Of a DNA stretch of 6,247 bases, positions 5,070 through 6,247 are shown piece after piece. The position numbers were made by a program, and so were the translations under genes. The notes under the pieces are model-generated. The model was not told where the DNA came from and did no database searches. It saw nothing but the letters and a program-made list of their open reading frames with translations. The DNA comes from Candidatus Eiseniibacteriota bacterium (GTDB lineage: Bacteria > Joyebacterota > Joyebacteria > Joyebacterales > Joyebacteraceae). How positions within the stretch are numbered: the first letter of the stretch is position 1; each line of letters begins with the position of its first letter. The stretch spans positions 1 to 6,247 of the forward strand of contig DAOWER010000259.1 in the NCBI GenBank assembly GCA_030638405.1, written 5' to 3'.

Positions 5070-6247
5070 ATGGCGGGGAGCGGGGCCAGAGTAACGGGGC
5101 TCAGGTGCATGAAGTGCGGGCGCGAGTACGCGCCGGGCGAGGCGGCGTACACCTGCGAGTCGTGCGGGCTCGAGGGGATCCTGGACGTCCTGTACGACTA
5201 CGACGAGATAGCGAAGGCGTTCACGCGGGAGGATCTTGCCGCGTCGCGAGAGGACTCGCACTGGCGCTACCTGCCGCTCATGCCGGTGGCCTCGTCGGAA
5301 TCTCTCCCGGTCCTGCGCGCCGGCTGGACGCCGCTCTACTCCGGCCGCGGCCTGCTCGATCTTCCGAACCTCTTCATCAAGGACGACAGCCTGAACCCCA
5401 CCGCCTCGCTGAAGGACAGGGCCACGTCGGTGGGGATCGCTAGGGCGATGGAGGAGAACGCGTCCGCGGTCGCGGCGGCGTCCACCGGCAACGCGGGCAG
5501 CTCGCTCGCCGGGTTCGCCGCGGCGGAGCACGTGCCGTGCTACATCTTCGTGCCGGCCGACGCCCCGAAGCCCAAGATCGCGCAGCTCCTGGTCTACGGC
5601 GCCACGGTCTTCGCCGTAGACGGCAGCTACGACGACGCGTTCGACCTGGCCGCGGAGGCGATAGAGCACTACGGGTGGTACAATCGCAGCTGCGCCGTCA
5701 ACCCGTACCTCATCGAGGGTAAGAAGACCGTGGCATTCGAGATCTGTGAGCAGATGGGATTCCGGGCGCCCGACAAGGTGTTCATTCCCGTCGGGGACGG
5801 GTGCATCACAAGCGGTGTCTACAAGGGCTTCGCCGAGTTCGCGGAGCTGGGCTTCATCGAACGCGTCCCGGAGCTCATCGGCGTTCAGGCCGAAGGCTGC
5901 GACCCCATCAAGGTCGCGTTCGATTCGGGAAATGAGCTCGTGCCGTGCGAGGCTTGCACTATCGCCGACAGCATCGCCGCCGGCCACCCGCGGAATTGGC
6001 GCAAGGCGACTCGCGGCATCCGCACGAGCGGCGGCTCGATGATGTCCGTCACCGACGACGAGATCCTCGAGGCCATCGCCGCTCTCGGCCGGGCGACGGG
6101 CATCTTCGCGGAACCGGCCGGGGCGACGGCTTTCGCCGGCCTGTCCAAGGCCGTCGGGGCGGGAGCGGTCGCGAGCGACGAGACCGTCGTTGTGCTGATG
6201 ACCGGAAGCGGGCTCAAGGACACCGACAGCGCGATGCGCGCCGCGGG
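5070..6247 (+). CDS. thrC: Threonine-synthase-like PLP enzyme with zinc ribbon (partial, runs off right edge)
   Basis: From ATG 5070, 392 complete codons are visible and no stop is reached; a full protein of about 400-430 residues is expected. GGAGG at 5061-5065 serves the start. The N-terminus has a zinc ribbon, C13-x2-C16 and C29-x2-C32 (LRCMKCGREY, YTCESCG), as in archaeal/plant-type threonine synthases. The fold-type II PLP core follows: NPTASLKDRA with Schiff-base lysine K115, STGNAGSS (138-145) for substrate binding, the phosphate loop VGDGCITSGVYKGF, EPAGATAFAG, and TGSGLKD near the end. Threonine synthase converts O-phosphohomoserine to threonine and phosphate in the cytosol. Two motifs differ from the usual forms I recall (TGHGLKD, and a phosphate loop with GNAGN), so a related beta-replacement or lyase activity on another amino acid is possible. 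Placement 15 bases after ssnA implies an operon and perhaps a role beyond threonine synthesis. Confidence 0.85.
   Translation, partial: MAGSGARVTGLRCMKCGREYAPGEAAYTCESCGLEGILDVLYDYDEIAKAFTREDLAASREDSHWRYLPLMPVASSESLPVLRAGWTPLYSGRGLLDLPNLFIKDDSLNPTASLKDRATSVGIARAMEENASAVAAASTGNAGSSLAGFAAAEHVPCYIFVPADAPKPKIAQLLVYGATVFAVDGSYDDAFDLAAEAIEHYGWYNRSCAVNPYLIEGKKTVAFEICEQMGFRAPDKVFIPVGDGCITSGVYKGFAEFAELGFIERVPELIGVQAEGCDPIKVAFDSGNELVPCEACTIADSIAAGHPRNWRKATRGIRTSGGSMMSVTDDEILEAIAALGRATGIFAEPAGATAFAGLSKAVGAGAVASDETVVVLMTGSGLKDTDSAMRAA

Noticed and set aside
4722..5987. Long minus-strand open frame opposite the end of ssnA and the thrC-like gene
   Set aside because: It spans two well-supported plus-strand genes and their junction, is rich in Arg and Val as antisense GC-rich frames are, and shows no domain.

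Overview
The window is GC-rich and looks like a chromosomal piece of a Gram-negative-type bacterium, probably an uncultivated lineage of or near the Fibrobacteres-Chlorobi-Bacteroidetes (FCB) superphylum. The clue is the secreted protein in the middle, which ends in a domain of the type IX secretion (Por/FlgD-like) sorting family, with the usual PNP, VYDVSGREV and GxxSGIYFVRLE motifs. Candidate phyla such as Eisenbacteria or Krumholzibacteriota fit this style, but phylum assignment from one window is inference.

Layout. (1) Positions 1-933, minus strand: a secreted YVTN/YncE-like beta-propeller protein whose C-terminus lies outside the window. (2) Positions 934-1231: a divergent intergenic region with a possible promoter for the minus-strand gene and small palindromes. 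(3) Positions 1232-3370, plus strand: one long gene interrupted by a single in-frame TGA at 2720-2722. The protein reads signal peptide, LVIVD-type beta-propeller, Ig-like domain, thioredoxin-like domain, C-terminal sorting domain. The TGA falls exactly where the first cysteine of the thioredoxin CxxC motif belongs (GTW-U-PAC), and a SECIS-like hairpin with a GGUC loop follows at a suitable distance. The best reading is a selenoprotein with selenocysteine at residue 497, not two genes and not a pseudogene. The same gene ends with an ordinary TGA at 3368-3370. (4) Positions 3371-3614: an intergenic region with a GC-rich hairpin and a good sigma70-type promoter. (5) Positions 3615-5054: an SsnA-family amidohydrolase carrying a codon-aligned 18-bp tandem repeat insertion. 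(6) Positions 5070-6247: a threonine-synthase-like PLP enzyme with an N-terminal zinc ribbon, 15 bases after ssnA and probably in the same operon, running off the right edge.

How the parts fit. The two left-hand genes encode exported proteins, probably periplasmic or at the cell surface. The right-hand operon is cytoplasmic metabolism. In E. coli, ssnA belongs to the ygeW-ygeX-ygeY-hyuA-xdhD region tied to selenium-dependent molybdenum hydroxylases. A selenocysteine gene directly upstream therefore hints at a selenium-using organism. The link between the two is inference, because each unit appears to have its own promoter. The most notable object here is the predicted exported, multidomain U-x-x-C thioredoxin-like selenoprotein, an architecture I do not recall as described.
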